The translations under genes were made by a program, and so were the position numbers. Under the pieces are notes generated by a model that saw only the letters and a program-made list of their open reading frames with translations, searched no databases and had not been told where the DNA came from. 64,000 nucleotides of DNA from Daphnia pulex (taxonomy: Eukaryota; Arthropoda; Branchiopoda; Diplostraca; Daphniidae), in NCBI RefSeq assembly GCF_021134715.1, contig NC_060027.1, positions 3,658,001-3,722,000 on the forward strand. Reading direction: 5' to 3'. This document shows, piece by piece, positions 1-12,815 of this stretch (positions are counted from its first letter, which is position 1; every line of letters begins with the position of its first letter).

Positions 1-1625
1 GAGTTTTTGAGTCGGACACAAAAGATGGCGAAGAAAAGGGCTTGGAAAAGTTATAAGGAACCAACGAGACGGATGACGTTGTAATGAAAAGCAATCACCA
101 AAACCTATATAGTTCACAGTCGAAAAAGTTGACTCGTCTGTCTGAGTTTAGAGAACCCCCGCCCCAGCCGAGAAAAAGTCTTGCCGCTTCAAAGGTCATC
201 GATGGGTACACCGACCATGTTTTGAAACCCTTGAGCGATTTGATATAATAAATCTTAATAGCGTCGTTAACCACCAATTCATGTCGTCGTCTATAAACAA
301 CTGAGACGTGTACCAGTAGTCGCATACATGCTCAGAGGAGAATAACGAGTCTCTACTACACACTCCCATGTAAAGCAGTCGCTAGTTCTCACATGGGCGC
401 GCTATAGAGTGCCATACCTTTTCTGGCGTACACACACACACACTCTGTGTCCCATTACGATAACACACGACATGACAATGAGACAATATAACAATAGGGG
501 GAAAGTCTATAAAGAACATCGAAGAGAAAAAGAAGAAAAGATGACGGTGAAATCCATTTCGTTTGTTGATGGCGCTGAGTAATTATTGATCTTTCTCTTC
601 TGACAAAAGGACCTTTCTTTTCGCTTTTTTTTTTTTTGATCCGCACCAATAAAAGTCGAAAGTTTTTCTCTGTGGACAAACATTTCACTTGATCACCATG
701 TACATACGACAGAAATATATATTTCAGCCGATTGAAAAAGAAAAATATTTTCAATCGGAAATCAATACTAACGCTATTTTATGGCGCAGCGGAGGAATCT
801 ATACTATACAGTCTTTTTTAAATGTCAAGTGGTGTCCAGTGCATGTCTAATAAAATATGTATATGCCTACACTTTGATCGACTTTCATTCAGACCAGCGA
901 GCAGCGACCTTATTAACTGGCACCGGCTATTTCCCTTGTGACGTTTGCGGTTTCCCTAAATTTTACAGTTGCATTCAATGAACTTTTGAATTCGACTACT
1001 TGTGAAATTGAAACGCCTATCGATTGATTTCAACTATTAATTGCATTAGCGTCGCAACGTTTTTTTTTTAGCTACAAGTAGTAGCACAAAATAGATACGA
1101 TTCAGCACAGATTTGTTTCGACTCTTGTTTGGTATCTAGCTCATACGTGTGGGAGTGTCTCGGCGCGTGCAAAGAGTAGGCGGGAACAATAAGAGCCACA
1201 GGCAGCGATATCATCGCCCAGTTGGTTGCAAAAACAACGTTGGCTTGGTCCGGCTGTCCAGCGCATGAGAGTAAGGCTCTTTCCAATTGCTTTTTCTTTT
1301 GTTTTTCTAACCAGCTGGATCGTTACTGGGCGACTGTTTGACCCAGGAAATTCGGATTAGTGATCGCACCTTTCCGTGTTCAATAAGAAAAAAGAGACCT
1401 GCAATGTTCTATAGCAACAGCCGCCCACACCTTTACGTCAAGATGCACCTTTAGGATATCAGTTTTGATAAGAGACTCGCTGATCGCGTTGACCATTTGC
1501 TCCCGAGTTAATGTCATCGACCATCGAATTGAAAGGCCCAGGTTTGATAATGATTTGCATGTTCACGGCATCAGCATAATTCATTCGGGGATCGATAGGT
1601 GTATGAATAATTGAGCAGCACTCAC
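1..1625. other. Neurexin intron, no exon seen
   Basis: This stretch follows the EGF exon of the minus-strand neurexin gene, past a consensus GTGAGT donor at 1625-1620. I looked for the second laminin-G domain expected next in a neurexin and found none, so the following exons must lie beyond base 1. Content is AT-rich with a short CA tract near 433-444 and T/A runs. Short open frames here have no recognisable domain. Confidence 0.6.
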
Positions 1626-4600
1626 CTTTCTCACAAAAAGGTCCGTCGTAATCAAGATTTCTGCACTCGCAAACCGGACCCGTGTCGGTGTTGATGCAGA
1701 TGCCTCCGTGCTGGCAAGGATCCTGTTGAACGCACATGTCGAACTGGCTGACGCGCACTCCCTGCAAGCGAAAAGACAATAAACAAAAAGATTAGAAAAC
1801 GATAAGGACAGAATGTAACAATGTCAAGTGCCAGCACAATATGACAATATATGAGTAAAAAGGGAACAACCACGCTGTGACACACACATTCTGGAATGGT
1901 TCATGTGTCAACTTTGAGGCCACGAGCCAGGCAGCAGCAGCACGCACACACAGAATGAACATCAATCGGTTAAAGTGCTCGATTTGTTGTTGTCTCTGGT
2001 TCATTTGATCCACTGCCACTGGCTGATTCCATTCAGTGGCAGAGAGAGATTCCAGATATCCAACAGTCGTGGCCGTGACACAGTCAGCACTATTTTATCG
2101 TACAGCATCACGTGAAGTTGATTCATTCATTTCCCACCGTTACGAAAGAGAGAGTTTGGTTAAAGTGTTGGCTACCCAGTTACATTTCACTGTATTCGTA
2201 TCAATCTTTTAATTGTTTACCAAAAGTGAGGTATTTAGTCTTAGAATAAAATGAAATGTAACAGAATAGTAAGACAAATAAAAACTTATAAATAAACAAG
2301 ATAGGAATGAAGAACTTACTCATAATTGGGCAACAAGATTCACTGGTTTATCAACGTGGTCGGGAATTAAAAAGGCGCGAAATGGAGCCTCGAAAGGTAA
2401 AGAACCTTCTTCATCGACGAACAAAACTAACAATGATGGGAGCTGAAGAAGCTGACTCTGACTGACAGTGACAGACTGAGATTCGAACGAAGCTCTGTTG
2501 CCATTTTCAATAATGATGAAATTTAAAAATGTATTTTTGAAGATAACCACGATAAAATTTGATTCTTTAATTACCATAATGTTCTTTGAGTCTATTCATG
2601 TGATTATTTTATATTTAATAATTTTTTAAATTGCAACGCAGGGCCTTAATCGCGGGAAACCCACTTCGGTTCTATTTTCATTTGTCAGTATTGTTCTTGA
2701 TTGATGATGGAGAAGGTTCTTTTTCTTTCAAATTTCTTTTTCACGCCTTTTTTTATTCCCGACTGCTTTGATTCGACCAATTGTGAGTAAGTTCTCCATT
2801 CCTATCTTGTTTAATTATTATTATTCTCCATGTAACGTTCAGTCTATAGCATTTGATGTTTAAGAGTAATAGAGCTCTACTTTGGGACATAACACGGGTA
2901 TTAATTAGAAAAAACAAACAGAGAGATCAAGTAAAAGAATGTCTACGCCGTTAATTGTTTTTTCGTGTTACCGAGTACGGATTACACGAGCCCACATAAA
3001 TAAGCCCCTCCATATTTATAACAAACTATTGCCTAGTATGTAGACTGGAATGCGATCCACACGCGCAAGTTGAATGAAATATGCAAATTCACAAAGAGAA
3101 CGGAAGTTCAACTGGAAGATTGAAACTTGAACACAAAAAAAAGAGATCATCGGGAATCTTGTACACACTCCCCATCTATTTTTTATTTATTAACCACTTT
3201 TGATGTGCCTCTGGTGGCATTATACACTCTGTGTGTGTGTCTCATCTCCTTTTGCGCAAGACAATGAAGTGGATGGACGGATGAAAAGTCGTAAGATGAT
3301 ATGTCGCCCATCTACTTACCGTCAAAATCTATTTGGCATGGGCGACGGAATAATCTCTTGGCGGCGCACAATTTTTGCGCCTTTGCCTATTTCATCTCTT
3401 TTTTGTTTTTTCCTTTTTGCACGCAGCTCGTCCTGGAGGATTGGAAAAAAAAAGTCAACCCACGCCACTTTGCATTTCCCTGCAGGGTCGTTTGGCCTGG
3501 CCTCTCGAGTCCCCTCTATCAAACATTCGAGTCAATACTACTCGCAAAGCAGCTCCCAGGCTGTGTGGCATGACTGTTGCCATTTTCCAACAGCCCCCCT
3601 CGAAAGAAAAAAATGTGTCGAAATATTCCGCCTACGCCTTTTTCCAAACAAAAAAGGGATGAGACCGGATTGGTTTCATCCTCTTTCTGAATGAGCGCTG
3701 CTGACGTGGGTGGTGGCTTTCTGGCTTGCAAAATCTATAGAACAAGTGGCGGTTGAAATACTACTAAATTCAATGGGGAAGGAACCCGAGGACACGCGTG
3801 TCGTGCTGAGATGATGCCCAGGTTTTCAATAGATCTCAGCACTTTGTGGGCGATGGATCCGGTGAAAAAAAAAAATAAAACTTTCGTGAAATGGAAACCG
3901 ACAATATTTGAGAGTCTAATAGGGTCGCCGTGTAGTATTTTAGCCAGTAATATGGGCCACCGCAGCAGCTCTTGAAGCTTTTCTTAGATATCTAGGCTAA
4001 ACTTGAGCGCCGTAAGTAGAGTGTATAGTATACTTACTATACTATATCCCCTGCGCCTTAATAGTCGACCCATTTACCTTGACAGACGCCCCGGACAGCG
4101 GCCGACGAGTAAAGTATCAATTGATGTTTTAGGGGCTCTATAGCTCTACTGCTCTACTCTATGTGGAGGGACACAGCCGAGCAATATTGCTGCGGGGCTC
4201 TTCCGCGCAACTTTATGCTCTCGACAATTCGGCGCGCTTCACTGGCAATCCGGAGGATTGACGTCATCGGTAATTCACGGAATATATATAACTTCCCCCC
4301 CCCCCGTCTGTCAACGAGTCATTTGCTGGCTCTCGGTCTAGTATAGTTGAGTGTGTGTACACACACACACACACACACAATGTCTATGTATATACATAGA
4401 TCAACCAGCCCGTGTCATTCCCCGAAAAATACTCGCTAGTGTACACCATGTCGCATTAATCATGTTTCGTTGGTCGACCAACCGTTTACTCGTTTTTATC
4501 CCTCCTTGTAGATGATGACGGACCATAGTTCATTCTGCAGCGACGAATAACCGCCGAACGGACGGACCCTGTGCGCGAATCCAGCAAGTAACGTCTCTTG

Positions 4601-7600
4601 TTTCTAGATTGCAGCCTAATACAAGTGAAAATCAAAAGTGGGTGGGAGAGAAAGAAGAAGAAAAAGAAGAAGAAACCACTCACGTCTCACCCTGACCCCT
4701 TTGTCGAGTCGATTGATGCGCTTCCTTGGCGTTCAATAATGAACAGAGAGTGGATATATACGTGAGGGGGGCTATTACACCCGATATGTACACTCTTGGG
4801 CTATCTTTTTATTCCTTTTTCGGTCTAGTATCTTCTGCGATGGTGTGTGTAAAACTTATTGAAATTCTTTTTGCGTCATCCCAGATCACGCACTGTTGTA
4901 TAACCTGTTACCTTCACCTCCTTTACCAGAGCCTGGGTAATTTTTTTTTTCCACGAAGGAAGAATTCTCCTGTGAGTTTAATGCGCAACGATTCCGTGCC
5001 GACAGGAAACCCTTGAAAGGTCCGCAATCAGCACACACGAAATAAGAGAAATCGACCAGAGAGGGAAAGTGAAACACTTGCAAAAATTCTTAAAAAAAAC
5101 AAACATTTCTATCAAATAATAGATAGAACAGAGCGTTTCTTCACATCAATTATAGCCTGTACGCCTGTTTCGCTTGGCGCAGACAGTGCCGAAAAGTCTA
5201 ATCACCACCAGTTCGGGCGTTTGCTATGAGCGTCTATAATAACAAGTCGAATTTATAACCAGGACGCGCGAGAGCCTATTACGAGGTTCGCTGTTCGGAT
5301 AATTAACGTCCCTTCTGTATATATCTATCTATACTATGTATGCACCGTAAGTCCAAACTGCACTAATGCGAATTGGACGGAGGGGAGGGCCAAACAAAAA
5401 ATTAATGATTGTCTACTAAGGGTCTCAACATTCCCCTCGGGTCATTCACCGGTAATGTTAATACTGATAATCTCCTTTGATTGGCTTTAGACGCTCTTTG
5501 CTGCAAGGGGTAGAGAGGCCAATGACATTTCAATACGGTCTTATATAATCATAGTACCTACATACTGGGCGGATATCTTCACCAGCTAGCGGGAATCTAT
5601 AAAGTCTACAATTCAATTCAGGCTAAATGTGAAGAGGTTAACACAGCGTCCGTGGCATTGGCCCCAATCTCCTAGGCGACACAGTATGTATACATGTAGT
5701 AGTATGTATAGGAGTTATTGATTCGGGAACAAAGGGACTATACTATTCTCTATACTGTGCACAAGATGATGACCGCTGTTCCGCTCGCAAGTGCATTGCC
5801 TTTGATTTCCTCCCATCACTTTGCCGGGGCTGACCCTGTATAGTCCGGGCCAGCCAGGAAGTGCGATAGAATAACTGGCGGGTCGGATCCAGCAGCAGCA
5901 GCACAGAGTCACATGTATAACGAATGAATAGAAGACTCTAAGGGTGACGACAGATAAAAAGACTAACAACACACAAAAACCCCCAGTTTTGTTTTCATGC
6001 CCTTTGGTTATTCTTCTATTTCGTTACATACGACCATGTTTCTTTTATATTTGCCCCGCTCGTCAATAGTCACACACAACCCCACTCTCTCTACTCTCTT
6101 GTATATCTTCTGGTATAGATAAAAAGGGGACTTGACTCTCTCTCTCTCTCGTCTCCTGGTGGGTCCGAAAGAAAAATCTGCCCAGCTTCAAGTTTATTCT
6201 CCAAAGCTTTTCATCTCTCATGGACTGGTTGCCACGGTGTGTGCATATACACAGCAGCAGCACAGGGCCAGTGAGAGCGATGATAATCAAGAGAAAAGGC
6301 AGAGATAATTAGATGGATTTCAAGAGGTCTTTGATCGTGGTTGCTGGCTGCTGGCTGCTGCTCTATATAATCTTTCAAATCCGAATCTCATTCCACGATG
6401 CTTATATAGACCGTCCGGACGTCTATACTACTACTACTACTACCCTTTAGTCTCTACATCGTTCAGTCAGGTATCACGTACGTGTACAAAAGAGGGCGTG
6501 ACAGCGTGAGCTGCTGGGGAACGAACGAAAAGAAAAGAAAAAAAAGAAGAGAGAAACTTCTGCATGACTACACACCTGGTCCGCGCTCGACACGCAAACT
6601 CTTGTTAGTAGAGAGAGAGTAGATTATGTAATGTGTAGTAGTAGTAGCCAGGAGCGGATTTTCTAACCCCACCAAAAAACGAGATGGGCTGTACATACTG
6701 AGTGCATTACATTTGAAGGGAGATTTGATTACAAGTCAGATGAAATGAAAATCGCATTATGTGTGGAGCTTCCCCCCAACCCCTTTTTTTTGGCACGGAC
6801 TGTCTAATACGAGTAGCGAATTTTCTTGTTTTGTTTACCAGCAAAGGACGTCAGAGCAAATAACGAGGAAAAAAAAGGACGAAACAAACAAACAAACACA
6901 GAGAGAGCGGAGAGATATATCTAAAATGGACGTGGGACAATGGCATCTCTGCTGTGCTCCGCATTCCGTCAGCTAGACACATAGTAGTGTCAAGGAATCC
7001 TTTGCTAACAGCTCCGGATGTTGTGCATAGTCTCATGTCTTTTCATTGCTCTTGTTTGTTTTGTTTTTGACGTCTAGAATATTTAAAAAACAAAAACAAA
7101 TTTGACCATTTCTCCAGACGACAATGAAATAACAATCAAAGTCTAGTTGCTATATTTCTTTTCATGAGAAACTGGTCTAGCGCTTCAATATGATTTTTTT
7201 CATAGTTTTTCCTTGTTTAGAGTTTCATGGGATTGACAATGTCCCAGTGTCTAGACGTTTGTTCTCCGTAACGGGGGGGAGGACCATGACCCAACTGGGC
7301 AACTCGGTTGAAGAGCAAAAGTGTCTAGGAGCAGCACCAACCACTAGCCCAAAAAAAAGGAAAAATAGGAAGAAAAAGATGGATCGATTGGAAAAAGCCG
7401 AGACCCCGGGTTTCTTCCTATACATGTATGAGAGAGACTCATTCGACACCGCACTACCACACACACACGACGCAGAAAGAGAAAGAAAAATATCTTAAAA
7501 GAGAAAGAGAAAAGAGTCTTGGAATCGATATCATTCACGCCTGTGCGTGAGTCACCAACGCGCTACTATATCCAACGGCTCCCATATGATATGTACAAGC

Positions 7601-8860
7601 ATTTGCCACCATTTTTCCAAATAGATCAAAACTGGAAAAAGGGATAGGTCAAGTCCGTTTTCCGCGAAAAAACCATCGAGGCAGGTATACAACAAACACA
7701 GCGACCAACTTGAAACTGAAGAGAGAAGTAAAAGAAATTCTATTTTTCTTTCTGTCACAGAGTTATTGATTCAATCAATACTACTCTCTCGATTCATATT
7801 TAAATGCCCAAACAGCGGAGGTTTGGTTTAGCTGCTGACAGCTCGGTTAAAAGCCTCAAAACTTTTTTACCCGGCTATATCTAAGACGAACATTCTGAGC
7901 TCTAACGTCGTGGGATAGTCGTCGCGGTCGGGAGCTTGAACCAACAAACAACAAGCGACGACAGGAATATATATAAGAAAAATAAAAACAAGCGGAGCTC
8001 ATGGTTGTTGCTGTTGTTGTTGGGGGGGTAAGAAGGGATGGTGTCTAGTCGATCGTGAACTGTCAGCTTTTGTGAAATCCCGGATGTTATGGAAATAATA
8101 ATCTGAGTGTCACAGCACACACACGGATAGTTTGAAGGCTTCCACATCGTCTTATATATACTTGCGACTCGAGGATTTCTTGCTGGCGCGGAGACTGGCC
8201 GACCGCATCCGAGTAGATGACGTTGCGCAAATCGCCGCGGTAGCGGGGCTCAAACAGGACGCTGGGCAGAGCCAACCGGGTCAATTCGGCGCCGTACCAG
8301 GCGGGCAGTCCGCCAACGTAGACGGCCGAATTGGTGGCCAAAGTGCCAAAGTTGAATTCCTTTCCGCGCGAGGCCCGCGTGACCGTGACGTGGTCGACGG
8401 TCAGGGCCGTCTGGTCTCCGGTCCTTTTAACGGTGACGTTGTGCCACTGGGCGTCGCTGAGATTGCGACCGACCGTCAGGATCTGGGCGCCGGCTCCTAG
8501 ATTGTAGCGCAGTCTCAGGGCTCCTTCGACCAGTTTCAACTCGAAGAAATCGAATTTGCCGCCGTCGTCGGTGTAGACGAGGAGTCCGCTGGGCTGGGCC
8601 GAGCGGAATTCCAGCTGCAGCGTTCCGTTCAATCCGGCGTTCCACTTGCGCAGCTGGGCGTACGAATTTAGCGAGCCTTCCAGCGTGAATGGCGACGATC
8701 CGGCCACTTGCCACCGGCTGCTGCTGGCCGGCCAACCGAACAGCGCCAACGAAGCGATCAACACGGGCCACCATTGCAAAGGAGACGACGGACGCCAGCA
8801 GCAGCAGCGATGCCGTCGCTTGCCCAGCACCACCCCGCTCGTCGTCGCTATTGTCTCCAT
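1626..8860 (-). CDS. Nrx-1: Neurexin-1, N-terminal part (partial gene)
   Basis: Presynaptic cell-adhesion receptor that binds neuroligins and other synaptic partners. Two coding exons are visible: 8860-8162 (233 codons) and 1761-1626 (EGF), joined in phase 0. Residues about 24-48 form a hydrophobic signal segment (WPVLIASLALFGW). Residues about 57-225 are the first LNS/laminin-G domain, with neurexin hallmarks YDFFELKLVEGALRLRYN-like text (here FDFFELKLVEGALRLRYN) and SAVYVGGLPAWYG. The second exon encodes a six-cysteine EGF module with PCQHGGICINTDTGPVCEC. The start at 8860 was chosen because it is the nearest ATG before the signal segment; open frame continues upstream to 8989, so an earlier start is possible. 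The fly protein has a short linker between LNS1 and EGF; a microexon for it could hide in the 6.4-kb intron. Family identity is firm; the exon list is incomplete because the gene leaves the window. Confidence 0.9.
1762..8161 (-). other. Long neurexin intron between LNS1 and EGF exons
   Basis: The intron begins with GTATAT at 8161 and ends in TTGCAG at 1762. I see no further coding exon, RNA gene or transposase. It holds microsatellites, for example the GT/CA tract at 4351-4380, TATA-rich runs, and T-rich or A-rich stretches. Open frames such as plus-strand 3200-3694 have no domain and lie in low-complexity sequence. A very short alternative exon cannot be excluded. Confidence 0.55.
4351..4380. 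repeat. GT/AC dinucleotide microsatellite
   Basis: A (GT)4 run passes directly into about ten AC units. The tract can fold back on itself because GT and AC halves are complementary. Confidence 0.9.
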
Positions 8861-11319
8861 GTTCCACACTGTTCCACACACACACAACGACTGTTCCAGC
8901 CAACAACTCACACGACACGCGACACCCACACGCGGCCAACAACTCTTGTGAACAACCAAAAGCAGAGAGTTGTGTTCTCCGAGGTACAAACAAGAGTTTA
9001 ATCAACTTGAAAGAATCTTATGGATGTCTTCGTCAAGTTGCAGTCGTCGGTAGGTGGTGGTGGGGTTGTAGAGAGCGTCGTAGGGGTAGGTGGGGTGGTG
9101 TATATGGGGTAGGGTGCGTCGGTTAGGTTCCACTTCGATTGATCGAGCGAGACCAACAAGGCAAGTCCATCACGGACGGCGTGTGTGTGTGTGATGGTCT
9201 GATTATCTAGTCGCACTGCACACACTCACGACAAATGTTTCGAGTCTTGGGCAATCCAGACAGACTTGGTAGGACACCCAAAATATATCCGCGACGGCAA
9301 TTGAACAATAGAGAGGCCTATACGAACACGACGCAATGTTACATAGACGAAAGTTGTTTTTCCTTCTTATTTCTTCGCTGATTTCGTTACGCACTTTTTT
9401 CGCACAGCGGAAACACACAATGAAGGCGATGATTCAAGAGTTGGGCCAAATCAAACGAAAAACGGGAGTCCCGAAATTTCACACAAACACAAAAAATAGT
9501 CGTGAAAATCAAGGAGAGAAGAGCAGCTCGGATCGGCTGCGACTCGAGGATGTCGTAGTCGCGTCGACTCTGCTCTCTCTATCGTGGATGTTAAGACTCG
9601 CTATAGACGAGAGAGGAGATGCACTATACAACTCTACTACGGAGCCTCCTCCTACCCTAGTTATATTTCCACCCGACTCCTCGTCCATCTTTTCACCCGC
9701 CCAAAGTTGAGAAACCCAAGTCGATCCTTGTAGCTGTGCTGGGTGGGGGGGAGCCATGGCGCTGCTGCTGCTGGGATGGCCAGCAACTCAAGGGAGGAGT
9801 TGCTTTCAGAGGGTGGTGGGTGGCTTGGCTTCCAAGCCGATAATATTCCGCGCAGCAGCAGCAGCAGCAGCAAGCACGATACACAAACCCCAGCGACCGA
9901 TCAATACTTTTCTCCCTCCCAACGTGAACGCGCGGGAAATAGGCAACATCATTTTTTACTTTGCGCCTGTGCGGAAACGAATGTACAAGGGAGCCACCAC
10001 TACTAGACGGACCCGCCGGCGTGAAACCGTGAATCTATTGGAATTTTTTTTTGTGGGGGGGGGGGGGGGACATTTACACGAAAAAGAAAAAACGGGAAAT
10101 GAAATCAAAATGTTGCGGGAAAAAGAAAAAAAGTTTCAAAAAATTTAAATTCGGTGATATATCGACGACTAAAGGTCAGATGATATAAGGCCCCCCCAAA
10201 AGTATATTTCCCCCCTTTTAGGTCATTTGATCAAATCGAAACTTTTTTTTTCACACGGGTGTAACTTTGCAACGGTTATAGAAACATCACCAAAATCGAT
10301 CCATTTTTCTTTCGGGGGGTTGCGCTCCTCTCGCAATTCCACCGTGTGCGTCTGCTGGCCATGCGCCTTTTTTCTTTCGTTTATTGTGTATCTGTTTTCT
10401 CGGTCGTGAAATCGCCCCGTCATGGGTGGAACGGTCCCGGCGTCGCGTCCGAAAGATATGGACGTGACCAATGATTCGCTTTTGACAACGGACCGACGGA
10501 CGGACGGTCGTACCCCCCCCTGTGGAGTTTTGGGCACTCGCCCACACACACACTCGATCGGGACGAAATCAAACAAATTGAATCGAGAGCCCAGTGAACA
10601 ACAGACAAGCCACGTGTTTTCGATGGAGTAAGGAAGAAGACCCGAGCCGTGATCAATCGCAACTCGTCGCTCAATCCCTCACGCTGATATGTGCAACATT
10701 CGATCCTTTCTCTTATTCCCTTATCTTTTTATTCGTGTGACACGGAGGACGGAATTTGCCTTTTGTGAGCGCCATAAAGGCCTCCAGTGTCGAGTGCCCT
10801 CTCATCACCTCCATCCTGTGTGCTCGCCTTTATTGTCCGTTGGCATTTCACGCTCCTCTTTTTTTGTTTTGTTTCCTCCTTAAAGCAACAACCGCAAGAA
10901 AGGAAAAGCATCGACTTTCCTTTTTTTCTCTCGTTCGTTCGGGATCATGTCATCATATCGGGTGTAGCCTCGGGTGAACTCTTGAGGTATTGTGTACGTT
11001 CTTTCATTTCTTCCATGAGAGTCGGATGAGCGGGTTGCTCTCCACCCGGCCTACAGACTTTATCCAGGGGACCATATCGTTACACAAAGAAAAAACCCGT
11101 GAGTGATGGATTCCGACCTCGGAATTCTTTGGCTGTACACGCAATCAACGAGCCGTTAACCCACGTAATATTAGCCCAGATATTTAAAATTTACTCCTCT
11201 TTGTGTGTCGTCGCTGTGCTGATGCCGAGTGATGTGCTCCGTTGACTTTTGGGCGGTTTAATGTTACCACAATCGGCACCGCCGTTTCACCCCCCCCCCC
11301 TCCTTAACCTCCTAAAAAT
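8861..11319. other. Upstream flank of neurexin, no gene seen
   Basis: This region should contain the neurexin 5' UTR and perhaps its promoter. I cannot place a transcription start. It carries CA tracts near 8876-8886 and 9181-9192, a CAG run near 9859-9880, and a G homopolymer near 10056-10069. Open frames around 9336-10148 on both strands are purine-rich or CAG-derived and show no domain. Confidence 0.5.
9859..9880. repeat. CAG trinucleotide microsatellite
   Basis: A run of CAG/GCA units in non-coding DNA upstream of neurexin. Similar short CAG or CTG runs recur at 15161-15175, 47450-47462, 50631-50640, 50958-50975 and 56424-56440. Confidence 0.85.
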
Positions 11320-12815
11320 AGAACACATAAGGTGTGCCGGCAGGTCCCACTTGGACAAACAATTTTATACTTTTTTGCACATTGTTTAAAAAGTGTTAAA
11401 AATTAACCATTTTTAAAAAATTTGATTGTTTACCCGCAGACAAAGTTGTGAGGTATAAAACAAGCCTGATGTGCAGTCGTTCTGCAAATGAGTTATTTAA
11501 TTAACCCAGATTGAGATAACAGAAAAGGCAAGAGAAACGGCAAAAGTTCCAGTCAAAAGGCCTAACTCAGGAATAATCGTACTCCGAGTCACGATTTACA
11601 AGCAATGCAATCCAAATAGTCGGGAAAAAAAGGAAGAATAGAGATCAATTTTGTCCTACCTTTATATATAGCCAGGCATCCACCCTCAGTGCTCCATCCT
11701 CAGTCAAGTTGACGCCAGGTAGGATAGGAAAAGGGAGTCATCGTGAATATACACACAGCTTCACATGGGTGACACTAGACCCAAATTTTTTCCAATTAAA
11801 CTAGGAGCTGTTTATCTAAAAAGTAAAAACAAAGAATGAAAAATGGGTTACGAAAAAAATATTGCAGGAGAGACAACAAGTGAGGAAAAGTTAGAAAGAA
11901 GACAGTGGGTAAACCCTTATTGTTAATAAACAGGATTACTTAAGGTTTACGTGTTGTTCCCTTTTATGCAAGTTTTAGGCACCATTAAAATATATGGCAG
12001 GTCACGGGTTAATAAAAGTCACAAAAATCATTACCCAATTGATGATGCTGAATTGTTGCTGATGACAGGTCACTATCAAGGCTTGCACATCTTGTGGTCA
12101 CGATGGCTGGCTCAGGCCTGAAAACAGCACAAAGGTAAAGGTTACACAGAACAAACAGACTCTGCCATAGCATACATGATAAAATGCTAGTCACTGTAGC
12201 TGGGCACCACCTATTATACCACGCTGGGCACCAACATTTCACTCATTTAGAACATATAACTCTTCTGTGTAAGCTCTCAAAATGATTCCATTCGTATTTT
12301 TAGTTGTATTTACCTGAGATATGCTGAGAAACAGCATGGAGAGCATGGTCCATGGAATCAACAGGACACCAAAGTTCACACGACCACCACATTTTATTTT
12401 GTTCTGCTATTTCTCTTGCCGCCACGTACACGTTTCAACTTTCAACCAGTAATTCGTTCAGTTTTCTATAATAAAAATGATCTGAAACTTCGTCTCTTTT
12501 TGTTTTTTCGAAACTGTGAAACAAAACGAAGCAGACGACACAAATATTCTAATTAACAATCACGCTCAAGAATTAAGATATCGATATTCCGCCCTCCCCG
12601 CCTCCACAATCTCCCGCCAAAATCAAAGAAAATCATCCAAACCGCAAATCGCTGGACGTATCGGGATTATTTTCATATCGAATTGTTTGTCTTGACAAGT
12701 TTCATCAAGACCAACCTGGACGGACAAGATCCGAGTAAAAATTTGCACGAAAGAATTGCAAATTAGACTGAAAACTGGACCTAATAACACATCCCCCAGG
12801 ACCCTCTTGGCTTGC
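11320..12815 (-). repeat. Repeat family, copy 3 (minus orientation)
   Basis: About 1.5 kb that aligns by eye, in reverse complement, with 45030-46495 and 61383-62670. Shared landmarks in order: GAGGGTCCTGGGGG and TTATTAGG (near 12790-12810), ATCGATATCTTA with TTAATTAGAATATT (near 12560), ATGTGG (near 12395), GTAAATAC, the segment CCTGAGCCAGCCATCGT (from 12117), ATAAACAGC (near 11800), AAAGGTAGGACAAA (near 11660), GGAGTACGATTATTCC (near 11585), and a GCCGGCACACC end (near 11330). Splice-like borders (CAG| and |GTAATG, TTTTTAG| and AAAG|GTAGG) sit at the same places as in the other copies. This copy is the most diverged. No intact long reading frame. It could be a decayed transcribed gene family or an unclassified mobile element. 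Confidence 0.7.

Noticed and set aside
3200..3694. 164-codon plus-strand open frame in the neurexin intron
   Set aside because: Composition is Phe/Ser/Lys-rich from T- and A-runs, overlapping frames on both strands are equally open, and no domain or splice context is visible.
12009..12242. Minus-strand open frame with several Trp and Cys residues
   Set aside because: It lies across an intron-exon border of repeat copy 3; the part that recurs (RPEPAIVT) is the repeat's exon-like block.
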